Shown piece after piece: positions 36,393 through 43,654 of a stretch of DNA of 50,865 bases (within the stretch, counting starts at the first letter, position 1; the number at the start of each line of letters is the position of its first letter). Below the pieces are notes generated by a model, which did no database searches, was not told the origin of the DNA, and saw only the letters and a list, made by a program, of their open reading frames with translations. Location of the stretch: assembly GCF_003475325.1 (NCBI RefSeq), contig NZ_QRQC01000018.1:1-50865 (forward strand), in the 5' to 3' direction. The position numbers and the translations under genes were made by a program. This DNA is from Collinsella sp. AF33-16 (GTDB taxonomy: Bacteria > Actinomycetota > Coriobacteriia > Coriobacteriales > Coriobacteriaceae).

Positions 36393-36435
36393 CGGCGCTG
36401 CCCAGCTATCACCCTTGGGCTGCCGTCGACTTTAT
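36393..36435 (+). terminator. Terminator-like hairpin after the toxin-like gene
   Basis: CGGC...GCCCA pairs with TGGGC...GCCG, followed by TTTATTCT. The left side includes GGCGCTGCCC, which can instead pair with the 5' leader at 36207-36216, so two competing folds are possible. Confidence 0.5.
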
Positions 36436-36532
36436 TCTACCTACGGTTGCCAGGTTTAACAAATGAATTTTCAGTAATGGAGCCTCGGAGCCCGCTCGCT
36501 CAACCACCTGGCCATCGGATTAGCCGGATTCT

Positions 36533-36856
36533 GGGACACGCCTTCCGTCCCAGGCCTCTACCGGAAAATGCGTCCCACCCTGAGGCTCGATTCCGGGACA
36601 CGGTTTCCGTTTGAAGCCCCGATGGGAAAGCGTGTCCCGTTCCGAGAGCTCATTCCGGGATGCAGTTTCCGCTAGAGATGCCACCGGGAAAGCGTATCCC
36701 GTTTTGGAGCCGAATTCCGGGTCGTAGTTTCCGCCTGAGGGCCGATCCGGAAACGGCATCCCATTCTGAAGCCGAAATCTGGAACGCACTTTCCGCCAAA
36801 GGTCGCAAAAGGAAAGCACATCCCATTCCCAGCATCAAATCAGGACGCGCTTCATT
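36533..36856. repeat. 62-bp hairpin repeat array A (about 5.5 units)
   Basis: GGAAA marks each unit start at 36563, 36625, 36687, 36749 and 36811: four steps of exactly 62 bp. A half unit in phase precedes them (GGGACACGCCTTCC at 36533). Each unit has a left arm like GGAAAGCGTATCCC (positions 1-14) and a right arm like GGGACACGGTTTCC (33-46), complementary except at two or three places, then a variable 16-bp link. The last unit is degenerate and abuts the ATPase gene. Confidence 0.9.
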
Positions 36857-36866
36857 ATCCCCGCCC

Positions 36867-38246
36867 TCACATCTCGGCAAACGAGATCAGCTTGACGTCT
36901 CCCCTACTCTCCGCGGCATCCCGACATCCCTGCGTAAAGCCACGCTTCGAGAAGATCACGTAGCTTTTATGCTGCCGCCTAAAGAGCTCGCTTCGGTACA
37001 CGAGCTTTTCCAGAACATCCTCGCCTACCGGTTCGTTACGCCATTTGCACTCCGCAAAGAGCGCCGCGCCCTCTCCGTCGTCGACAATCAAATCGATCTC
37101 TTCCTGCGTACGCGTCCGATTGTCCGTTCCCCACCAACGGCCCACCGTTGCCGGAATCACATCGAGCTCGCCCGCGCGCGCAAGTTCGTACACGTACTGC
37201 CGGCAGATAAGCTCAAAAACCGCGCCCATATAGTCGGACAGATGCGGCTCAATGCGCTTATACGCCATCGCGGCCATATCGTTTTGAATCAGCCCGATGT
37301 TCTGCGGAACAAACTTGTACCAGAACCTAAACATCTGATCGCTCAGCAGATACACGGCTCGCTTATTGCTCGTCTCGTTTAGGGGCAGCTCGCGCTCGAC
37401 AATCCCAAGCGACGCCAGCTTATCCACATAGCTCTTTACGTTGCTCGCAGGGATTCCCGTAGAGCTCGCAATCTCCGAGTTCTTCGAGCGTCCCTGGGCA
37501 ATTGCCTGTACGATCGCATCATATTGCTCGGGATTGCGGCACTCTTGCAATAGCAGGTTACTCGGCTCCTCAAAGAGATAGCCCGTAGGAGTAAGAAAAA
37601 GACGTTTGATGTTGTCCTTGAGCGGTGCGGCAGGATCGACTTTCTCGATATATGCAGGAATGCCACCCGTCATGCCATAGCAAACTGCAGCGTCTTCGCG
37701 ACCCATGCTCTGCCACAACCCGAGGGTCGTCGTAAAATCGAGCGGCATGATCTTAAACTGGGCCGTACGCCTACCGTATAGTGGGCTCTCGTAGCCCAAC
37801 ACCTGTTCCTCCATAAACGAAAGAGACGAGCCGCATAGGATCAGCATGAGCCTGGTCTCTTTGTATAAGTGGTCGATCTTGTCTTGCAGCAACGAGCTGA
37901 TTTCGGGATTCGATTGGGCGAGATAGGGATACTCGTCAATCACGACAACCAAACGTTCCGTGCGAGCCATGGTGGCCAATGCATCGAACGCCTCGTCAAA
38001 ACTACGAAACGACACGCCCGCAGCACCAACCGAGCTTGCAAGTATTGCCTGGCTAAAGCCGTGCAGGTTTGCCTCTGCATTGGTACGACGAGCTTGAAAG
38101 TAAATAGCCTTCTTGCCTTGGATGAACTCTGTGATAAGGCGCGTTTTACCCACACGGCGGCGGCCGTAAATCACAGGCATTTCAAAGGAGCCCGTGCCAT
38201 ACAGTCGATTGAGCTCGGACATTTCCACTGTTCTTCCGATAAACAT
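36867..38246 (-). CDS. ATPase_2/DUF234 family ATP-binding protein
   Basis: The 459-aa product has a AAA-type N-terminal domain with Walker A GRRRVGKT (28-35), Walker B VVVIDE (100-105) and a sensor-like LILCGSSLSFM. A winged-helix stretch (SEIASSTGIPASNVKSYVDK) follows, and then a DUF234 region with a nuclease-fold-like signature (EEIDLIVDD ... LFAECKWR). These proteins are common in anaerobes and archaea; their function is not settled. GGAAGGATGG precedes the ATG. Its promoter region is a 56-bp near-perfect palindrome, and its 3' side abuts repeat array A. A remnant of a second copy lies at 36085. Confidence 0.85.
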   Translation of the reverse strand: MFIGRTVEMSELNRLYGTGSFEMPVIYGRRRVGKTRLITEFIQGKKAIYFQARRTNAEANLHGFSQAILASSVGAAGVSFRSFDEAFDALATMARTERLVVVIDEYPYLAQSNPEISSLLQDKIDHLYKETRLMLILCGSSLSFMEEQVLGYESPLYGRRTAQFKIMPLDFTTTLGLWQSMGREDAAVCYGMTGGIPAYIEKVDPAAPLKDNIKRLFLTPTGYLFEEPSNLLLQECRNPEQYDAIVQAIAQGRSKNSEIASSTGIPASNVKSYVDKLASLGIVERELPLNETSNKRAVYLLSDQMFRFWYKFVPQNIGLIQNDMAAMAYKRIEPHLSDYMGAVFELICRQYVYELARAGELDVIPATVGRWWGTDNRTRTQEEIDLIVDDGEGAALFAECKWRNEPVGEDVLEKLVYRSELFRRQHKSYVIFSKRGFTQGCRDAAESRGDVKLISFAEM

Positions 38247-38261
38247 AGGGCCATCCTTCCT

Positions 38262-38317
38262 TTACGTTATAGCTAGCTATATTATACCTTCCTATAATAT
38301 GGCTAGCTATAACGTAA
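38262..38317. promoter_or_regulatory. 56-bp near-perfect palindrome upstream of the ATPase gene
   Basis: Two 25-bp arms (38262-38286 and 38293-38317) are complementary at 24 of 25 positions around a 6-bp centre. Each arm carries TAGCTAGC-type sequence and a TATAAT-like box, so it can hold a promoter on both strands. It begins 15 bp upstream of the ATPase start. A dimeric regulator site, or a mobile-element end, is possible. Confidence 0.7.
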
Positions 38318-38371
38318 TTCGACAAGCGGAGCACGAAAAGGGGCGGTACACCACCGTACGTGGACCGTTTC

Positions 38372-38495
38372 GGAAAATGTATCCCGTTCTGGAGCCAAAA
38401 ACTGGGCCGTAGTTTCCGCCAAGCATCCCATCCGGAAAGCGCATCCCATTCCGAGTGGCAATTCCGGGACACAGTTTCCGCAGATACAAGGCGAC
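38372..38495. repeat. 62-bp hairpin repeat array B (2 units)
   Basis: GGAAA unit starts lie at 38372 and 38434, again exactly 62 bp apart, in the same orientation as array A. The right arms are GGGCCGTAGTTTCC and GGGACACAGTTTCC. Confidence 0.85.
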
Positions 38496-38698
38496 AGTCC
38501 GCCGCCCTTATCACATGCCTTCAAATATGCGATCCAGAAACACAAAACAGCAGATAGAATGCTCTTTTTCAAAAAGTACACGTCCCGAAACTTACCAAGA
38601 CTTCATATCCAGTTACCGTTCACGGTCGCCGATTACCGCCCACCGATTCAAACAAGAAATATGTCGCCAAAAGCAGGTCATCTACCTGCATGGTTAGA

Positions 38699-38720
38699 TT
38701 TTGGTCAGCTTTTGGTCAGC
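38699..38720 (+). repeat. Tandem 11-bp repeat upstream of the AbiEi-like gene
   Basis: TTTTGGTCAGC occurs twice in direct tandem, 56 bp before the ATG at 38776. An 11-bp step is about one helical turn, which suits a regulator binding site, but no binder is known. Confidence 0.45.
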
Positions 38721-38775
38721 TGAGCGGCAAGTTCCAGCTGATACGTTTTTGCTACCCAAAAGGAGGCGGTAGCTC

Positions 38776-39774
38776 ATGACCCATTGCAATGACCAACTCA
38801 TCGACCAACTGCTCACTCAAGCCGAACAAGAGGGGCGCTGTCTGATTCCCCCGAGCACGGCAATCCGAAAAGCGTTCCTTCGGCGCACCGGCGGCACGGT
38901 TGTCTCGCCCATGCCGGGGTTGTTTGCGCGAAAAACGCGCTGGGATGAACTCAACCGAGCGCAACGCCATTGCGAAATCCTCCGCGCCCTTGCGATCATC
39001 CACCCCGATTGGACGTTCTGCTCGTTTTCGGCAGCTTGCCTGCTGGGGCTCGAGGTCTCGTGGCGACACCTGAATGTCGTGCATGTTTGCAGCTCGACAA
39101 AGCCGTCGGCTCGCCCGGGCGCACATATTCAGCGGCACCAGATTGAGCCGGCCGGAGCAATACGCAGAGCCGGCATATCGGTAACGCCGCCCATCCAAAC
39201 GGTCACAGATTGCCTGTTGCAGACCGGTTTTGCCGACGGCATGCCCATTGCCGATTCGACGATCTCAAAGCTCGGCCTTGCGCGGGAACAGCTGATGGAG
39301 GCCGTCGAGCAACGAGCGACCGCCTGCAATGGTCGCGCGATTCGCACCGCCCTCACAACACTTCGATATGCCGACGCCCGCGCCGAGAGTGGTGGAGAAT
39401 CGGTCGCCCGAGCCGTCATGATCGAGACGGGCTTTGCACCCGACTGGCTTCAATACGAGCTGACGGACCCCTTCGATTCGGCCAAACCCATACGAACGGA
39501 CTTTGCCTGGGAGCGCCAGGCGCAGGAACTCACGCTGGGCGAGCTCGACGGGCTCATCAAATATACCGACCAGACCATGCTGGCCGGACGCACCACCGCC
39601 GAGGCGCTCGTTGCCGAACGACAGCGCGAGGCGCACCTATCGCTCTACGGCCACCCTCTGCTGCGCTTTACCATGAACGAGGTCCGCCCGGCAGGAATGC
39701 TCGCCAAAAAGCTGCAGACGGCAGGCATCCGGCAGACCGCGCTGCCGACATGGCTCAACGAGGTAGACCTGTAG
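38776..39774 (+). CDS. AbiEi-like protein with a DUF559-like C-terminal region
   Basis: A 332-aa protein. The N-terminal half resembles AbiEi-type antitoxin proteins (a winged-helix-like start, then HPDWTFCSFSAACLLGL and TPPIQTVTDCLLQTGF). The C-terminal part (IRTDFAWERQAQ ... LGELDGLIKYTD) follows the D...ELDG..KY pattern of DUF559/Vsr-like nuclease folds found fused to such domains in actinobacteria. AAAGGAGG lies 9 nt before the ATG. No AbiEii-type toxin gene is adjacent, so it is either an orphan antitoxin or an independent protein. Repeat array C begins right after its stop. Confidence 0.7.
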   Translation: MTHCNDQLIDQLLTQAEQEGRCLIPPSTAIRKAFLRRTGGTVVSPMPGLFARKTRWDELNRAQRHCEILRALAIIHPDWTFCSFSAACLLGLEVSWRHLNVVHVCSSTKPSARPGAHIQRHQIEPAGAIRRAGISVTPPIQTVTDCLLQTGFADGMPIADSTISKLGLAREQLMEAVEQRATACNGRAIRTALTTLRYADARAESGGESVARAVMIETGFAPDWLQYELTDPFDSAKPIRTDFAWERQAQELTLGELDGLIKYTDQTMLAGRTTAEALVAERQREAHLSLYGHPLLRFTMNEVRPAGMLAKKLQTAGIRQTALPTWLNEVDL

Positions 39775-39816
39775 AAGCTGCTAGGCCACGCATCGCCAGA
39801 TCGCATCCCCCTATCT

Positions 39817-40270
39817 GGGCCGCGTTTTCCCAACGACCACGCCAACGGAAAGTGCGTCCTAGCCTGGACGCTCAAAACGGGATGCACTTTCCGGATGGCG
39901 GGCCTGGCGGAAAGCGTGTCCCGGAATCCCGTCTCAGAGCTGGACAGGCTTTCCGGTTGAGTCCTTCAGCGGAAACCGCATCCCGGAATAAACACTCAAA
40001 CTGGGATGCGCTTTCCAAACGACCGGCCAGCGGAAAACGCATCCCATTCTGAGGCATGATTCCGGGACACAGCTTCCGCATGCGGCCCCGTTGGGAAAGT
40101 TCATCCCGTTCTGAGACCGAATTCCGGGACGCCGTTTCCGCCTGAGGCTTCAGCCGGAAAACGCATCCCACTCTGGAGCCGAATTCCGGGACACGCTTTC
40201 CGCTGGAGGGCCGATTCGGAAAACGAATCCCATTCTGAGCGCTCATTTCGGGACGCAGTTTCCGCTCTAA
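39817..40270. repeat. 62-bp hairpin repeat array C (about 7.5 units, orientation switch)
   Basis: GGAAA unit starts lie at 39847, 39909, 39971, 40032, 40094, 40156 and 40218: steps 62, 62, 61, 62, 62, 62. An in-phase half unit precedes (GGGCCGCGTTTTCC at 39817). The last four units have the array A order (ATCCCATTCTGAG then ATTCCGGGA). The three before 40032 carry the reverse order (TCCCGGAAT then CTCA...GGGAT), so they are inverted. The single 61-bp step is at this switch. Confidence 0.9.
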
Positions 40271-40304
40271 GCAAAAGGCCCCGGCTCGCGATGGAGCTGG
40301 GGCC
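40271..40304 (-). terminator. Terminator of the xdhD-like operon
   Basis: GGCCCCGGCTC (40277-40287) and GAGCTGGGGCC (40294-40304) form an 11-bp stem with one mismatch. On the minus strand it is followed by TTTTGCTT. It lies 69 nt past the stop at 40374. Confidence 0.8.
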
Positions 40305-40373
40305 AAAGATGCAGCATATGCAGTTGGTGTTGAGCGCGAACAGCCCGTCAGCAATGGCTGTCCGCGCTCTACC

Positions 40374-43151
40374 CTACCCGCGGTGACGGGCGCGGCTGTA
40401 GGGCGTATCCACCATGGGCAGATCGGGACGCAGCTTGCCGTCAAACGCGCGATAGGCGTTCTGCACGGCAGGCGCCGTGGGAATCGTCGCGATCTCGCCG
40501 ATGCCCTTGCCGCCGTATGCCACGGGCAGCAGCTCGTCCTTCTCCACGTAAATGGCGTGGATATCCGGAATCTCGGGCGCACGGAACAGCCCGAGCGTAC
40601 CGTACCTTGCCTGGGGCACGCAGTCCTTGAGCGGCCAGTCCTCGGTAAGCGCATAGCCCATACCCATAAGCACGCCGCCTTCGATCTGACCCTGGATGGA
40701 GATGGGGTTGACCACCTTGCCGGAATCGTGCGCGGCATAGACCTCGCTCACGCGGCCGTCGTCGTCCAAAATGACCACATGTGTGGCAAAGCCGTAGCAG
40801 ATGTGGCTCTTGGGGTTGGGAACGTCCGCACCCAGCTTGTCGGTCGGCTCCAGGTACACGTAGCCAAACTCACAGCCCTCGAGCGCCTTGATGGCAGTCA
40901 CGGGGTCCTGAGGATGCATACCCTGGCCGGCGACGAGTTCCTGCGTGCGCAGCTGGTAGGCGCGACCGTCGTCGTACTCGATCTTGACGCCGTCGCCATG
41001 CGCGCTCACGGGAGCATCGGGCGCGGGCTTGCCAGCCTCGATGCCAACCATGGCATCGCGCAGCAGGAAGGCGGCACCGCGCACGGCCTCGCCGGTCACG
41101 ACCGTCTGACGCGAACCAGACGTGGTGCCGGAGTCGGGAGCGTTCTCGGTGGAGCACTCGCCGTTGGCAATGCAGCTCAGCGGCAGACCGCAGGCCTCGG
41201 CAACGTCCTGCAAAAAGACGGTGTTGCAGCCCTGGCCGATGTCGGACGTGGCGGCATAGACCACAGCCACGCCGTCCTCGATGCGAATCTTGCAGCGGCC
41301 GGCATCGGGCAGGCCCACGCCCACGCCGGCGTTCTTCATGGCGCAGGCAATACCGGCGTGTCCGGGATGCGCATAGTAGGCATCCTTGACCTCAAGCAGC
41401 GTCTCCTTAAGCGCCGTGGAGCAATCGGCAATCTGGCCGTTGGGCAAAACCTCGCCCGGCTCGATGGCGTTACGGTAGCGGATCTCCCACGGATCCAGGC
41501 CGACCTTCTCGGCCAGCAAGTCAATCAGGCTCTCGAGTGCAAACTCGGACTGGCACACGCCAAAGCCGCGGTACGCGCCGGCGGGCGGGTTGTTGGTGTA
41601 GTAGCCAAAGCCGCGAATGTCGGTGTTCTGGTACTTGTAGGGGCCCACGGCATGCGTGCAGGCGCGCTCGAGCACCGGGCCGCACAGCGACGCGTAGGCG
41701 CCGGTGTCAAAGTTGATCTCGCAGTCCAGACCGGTAAAGTTGCCCTCGGCGTCGCAACCCAGCGTAAAGGTGCCGTCCATGGCGTGGCGCTTGGGATGGA
41801 ACGCGAGCGACTCGGCACGCGTGAGCTTGCACTTCACAGGACGCTGGAGCTTATAGGCAGCAAGCGCGGCCAGATGCTGGACCGAAACGTCCTCCTTACC
41901 GCCAAAGCCGCCACCCACGAGCATGGTCTCGACAACCACGCGCTCGGGTTCGTTATCCCAGCCAAACATGTGGGCACACTCTTTGCGCGTGTCGTAGGCA
42001 CCCTGGTCGGTCGACTGCACCTTGACGCCGTTCTTGTACGGGAAGGCGACGGCGCACTCGGGCTCCAAGAAGGCATGCTCGGTAAAGGGTGTGGTAAAGC
42101 GCTGCGTCACGGTAAACGCGCTCTCTGCCAGCGCCTTGGCGGCGTCGCCGCGCGTCACATGGCGGCTCTGGCACACGTTGTCCTTGAGCTCCACCGTGTT
42201 GCCAAAGGCAAAGAAGCTGTCGTGCAGGCGCGGGGCGTCGGCAGCCCTGGCCTCGACAATGTTACGCACGGGCTCCAGCGGCTCGTAATCGATCTTTACG
42301 AGCTTCTTGGCCTTCTCGAGCGTCGCCTCGTCCTCGGCAACCACCAGCACGATGGCATCGCCCACGCAGCGGGTGATATCGCCCTGGGCGATCATGACGT
42401 CCCAGTCCTGGATAAGGTGGCCGACCTGGTTGACCGGCACGTCCTCGGCGCGCAGGATGCCCACCACACCGGGCAGGGCCTCGGCCTTGGAGGTGTCGAT
42501 GGAGAGCACGCGGGCGCGCGGATACTTGGAGCGCACGGCGCTGGCGTAGGTCAGACCCGGCTGATCGAGCTCGTCGATGTCGTCGGGATATTTGCCCTCG
42601 CCGAGCACCTTCTTGCGCACGTCGATACGAAAGGCGCGCTTGCCCACGCCGTAGTCATCGCCGCGCTCCAGATCCTCGTCGATCTGCTTTTCGCCGCGGA
42701 GCACCGCAGCTGCCAGCGAAATGCCCTCGATAATCTTTTTGTAGCCGGTGCAGCGACAGACGTTGCCGCGAATGGCGTACTTGATCTGCTCCTCGGTGGG
42801 CTCGGGGTCCTCGGCGATGAGCGCCGCACCCGCCATGACCATGCCGGGGATGCAAAAACCGCACTGCACGGCGCCCACAGCGCCAAAGGCGTACACAAAG
42901 GCCTCGCGCACGTCCTCGGGCAGGCCCTCGACGGTCACGATGTTACGGCCGGCGGCAAGAGCGGTGGTCAGCACGCACGCCTTGACGGCCGCACCGTCCA
43001 CATGGATGGTGCAGGTGCCGCAGGCGCCCTCGGAGCAGCCGTCCTTGGCGGAGTGAATGTGCAGGTCGTCGCGCAGATAGCGCAGCAGTGGTTTATTCTC
43101 CGTCGTCGTGTGCTCGACACCGTTAACGGTAAAAGTGAATTCCTGTGCCAT
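40374..43151 (-). CDS. xdhD: XdhD-like molybdenum hydroxylase (fused 2Fe-2S and molybdopterin domains)
   Basis: The 925-aa product joins two domains that are separate subunits in many xanthine dehydrogenases. An N-terminal [2Fe-2S] region has C39, C44, C47, C59 (plant-type cluster) and C97, C100, C132, C134 (second cluster, CGFC...CRC). A large molybdopterin-binding region has GGGFGGKEDVSVQHLAALAA and PPAGAYRGFG. E. coli XdhD has the same layout and about the same length. The neighbouring yqeB/yqeC/xdhC genes suggest a selenium-dependent cofactor. No FAD-binding middle subunit gene is in the window. It forms a tight operon with the ferredoxin and ygfK (12-nt and 11-nt gaps). Confidence 0.92.
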   Translation of the reverse strand: MAQEFTFTVNGVEHTTTENKPLLRYLRDDLHIHSAKDGCSEGACGTCTIHVDGAAVKACVLTTALAAGRNIVTVEGLPEDVREAFVYAFGAVGAVQCGFCIPGMVMAGAALIAEDPEPTEEQIKYAIRGNVCRCTGYKKIIEGISLAAAVLRGEKQIDEDLERGDDYGVGKRAFRIDVRKKVLGEGKYPDDIDELDQPGLTYASAVRSKYPRARVLSIDTSKAEALPGVVGILRAEDVPVNQVGHLIQDWDVMIAQGDITRCVGDAIVLVVAEDEATLEKAKKLVKIDYEPLEPVRNIVEARAADAPRLHDSFFAFGNTVELKDNVCQSRHVTRGDAAKALAESAFTVTQRFTTPFTEHAFLEPECAVAFPYKNGVKVQSTDQGAYDTRKECAHMFGWDNEPERVVVETMLVGGGFGGKEDVSVQHLAALAAYKLQRPVKCKLTRAESLAFHPKRHAMDGTFTLGCDAEGNFTGLDCEINFDTGAYASLCGPVLERACTHAVGPYKYQNTDIRGFGYYTNNPPAGAYRGFGVCQSEFALESLIDLLAEKVGLDPWEIRYRNAIEPGEVLPNGQIADCSTALKETLLEVKDAYYAHPGHAGIACAMKNAGVGVGLPDAGRCKIRIEDGVAVVYAATSDIGQGCNTVFLQDVAEACGLPLSCIANGECSTENAPDSGTTSGSRQTVVTGEAVRGAAFLLRDAMVGIEAGKPAPDAPVSAHGDGVKIEYDDGRAYQLRTQELVAGQGMHPQDPVTAIKALEGCEFGYVYLEPTDKLGADVPNPKSHICYGFATHVVILDDDGRVSEVYAAHDSGKVVNPISIQGQIEGGVLMGMGYALTEDWPLKDCVPQARYGTLGLFRAPEIPDIHAIYVEKDELLPVAYGGKGIGEIATIPTAPAVQNAYRAFDGKLRPDLPMVDTPYSRARHRG

Positions 43152-43163
43152 GGTGATTCCCTT

Positions 43164-43643
43164 CTACACGCCGGCGGCGATGCCGGTGCGGTCGTGGATG
43201 GCGCCATGCGGGCAGACGACGGCGCACATGCCGCACGACAAGCAATCCGCGCCATCGATATGGGCGCAGTTGTCCTCGATGCGGATAGCGCCGGCGGGGC
43301 ACTTTTTGGCGCACATACCGCAACCGATGCAACTCGTGTCGCAGATCTTGCGCGCAATGGCGCCCTTATCGGTGTTATTGCAGCGCACCAGGATGTTCTG
43401 ATAACCGGGAACGAAGGCAATCACGCGCTGCGGGCACGCCATGCCGCACAGGCCGCAGCCCGTGCACTTGGAGCGATCCACACGGGCGATGCCATCGACC
43501 AGCGCAATGGCGCCGTGGGGGCAGGCCGTGACGCAGGCACCACAGCCAATGCAGCCTTCGCTGCAGCGGGCGTCGCCGCCTGCGGAGGCGCAACCGCTTC
43601 CGCAGGCAACGTAGGCCACGTTATGTTGAATGGATTTGGCCAT
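43164..43643 (-). CDS. Ferredoxin with four 4Fe-4S motifs
   Basis: The 159-aa product has four CxxCxxCxxxCP motifs: CIGCGACVTACP, CTGCGLCGMACP, CIGCGMCAKKCP and CLSCGMCAVVCP, enough for four [4Fe-4S] clusters in two ferredoxin-like pairs, as in RnfB-like proteins. An extra Cys-rich N-terminal stretch (CGSGCASAGGDARC) precedes. Placed between xdhD and ygfK, it likely carries electrons between them, similar in place to E. coli YgfS. Confidence 0.9.
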   Translation of the reverse strand: MAKSIQHNVAYVACGSGCASAGGDARCSEGCIGCGACVTACPHGAIALVDGIARVDRSKCTGCGLCGMACPQRVIAFVPGYQNILVRCNNTDKGAIARKICDTSCIGCGMCAKKCPAGAIRIEDNCAHIDGADCLSCGMCAVVCPHGAIHDRTGIAAGV

Positions 43644-43654
43644 AAGAGACTCGC

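Larger units (their letters stand above)
36368..36866. other. Gene-free stretch with toxin 3' structures and 62-bp repeat array A
   Basis: No gene is supported. It contains the 3' hairpins of the toxin-like gene (to about 36435), then about 95 bases with nothing I can identify, then repeat array A (36533-36856), which stops 10 bases short of the ATPase stop codon. Confidence 0.7.
38247..38775. other. Gene-free stretch between divergent ATPase and AbiEi-like genes
   Basis: Contains the 56-bp palindrome (38262-38317), repeat array B (38372-38495), a small hairpin (GCAGGT-CATCT-ACCTGC, 38673-38689) and a tandem 11-bp repeat (38699-38720). No gene is supported. Confidence 0.75.
39775..40373. other. 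Gene-free stretch with repeat array C and a terminator
   Basis: Almost entirely filled by array C (39817-40270) and by the terminator of the molybdenum hydroxylase gene (40271-40304). No gene is supported. Confidence 0.8.

Noticed and set aside
36533..40270. CRISPR array
   Set aside because: Units are contiguous, diverged from each other and each forms its own hairpin; no conserved repeat with unique spacers and no cas genes nearby.
39872..40738. Minus-strand open frame across repeat array C into xdhD
   Set aside because: The 62-bp period is not a multiple of three and the frame is a shadow of xdhD at its other end; no ribosome site.
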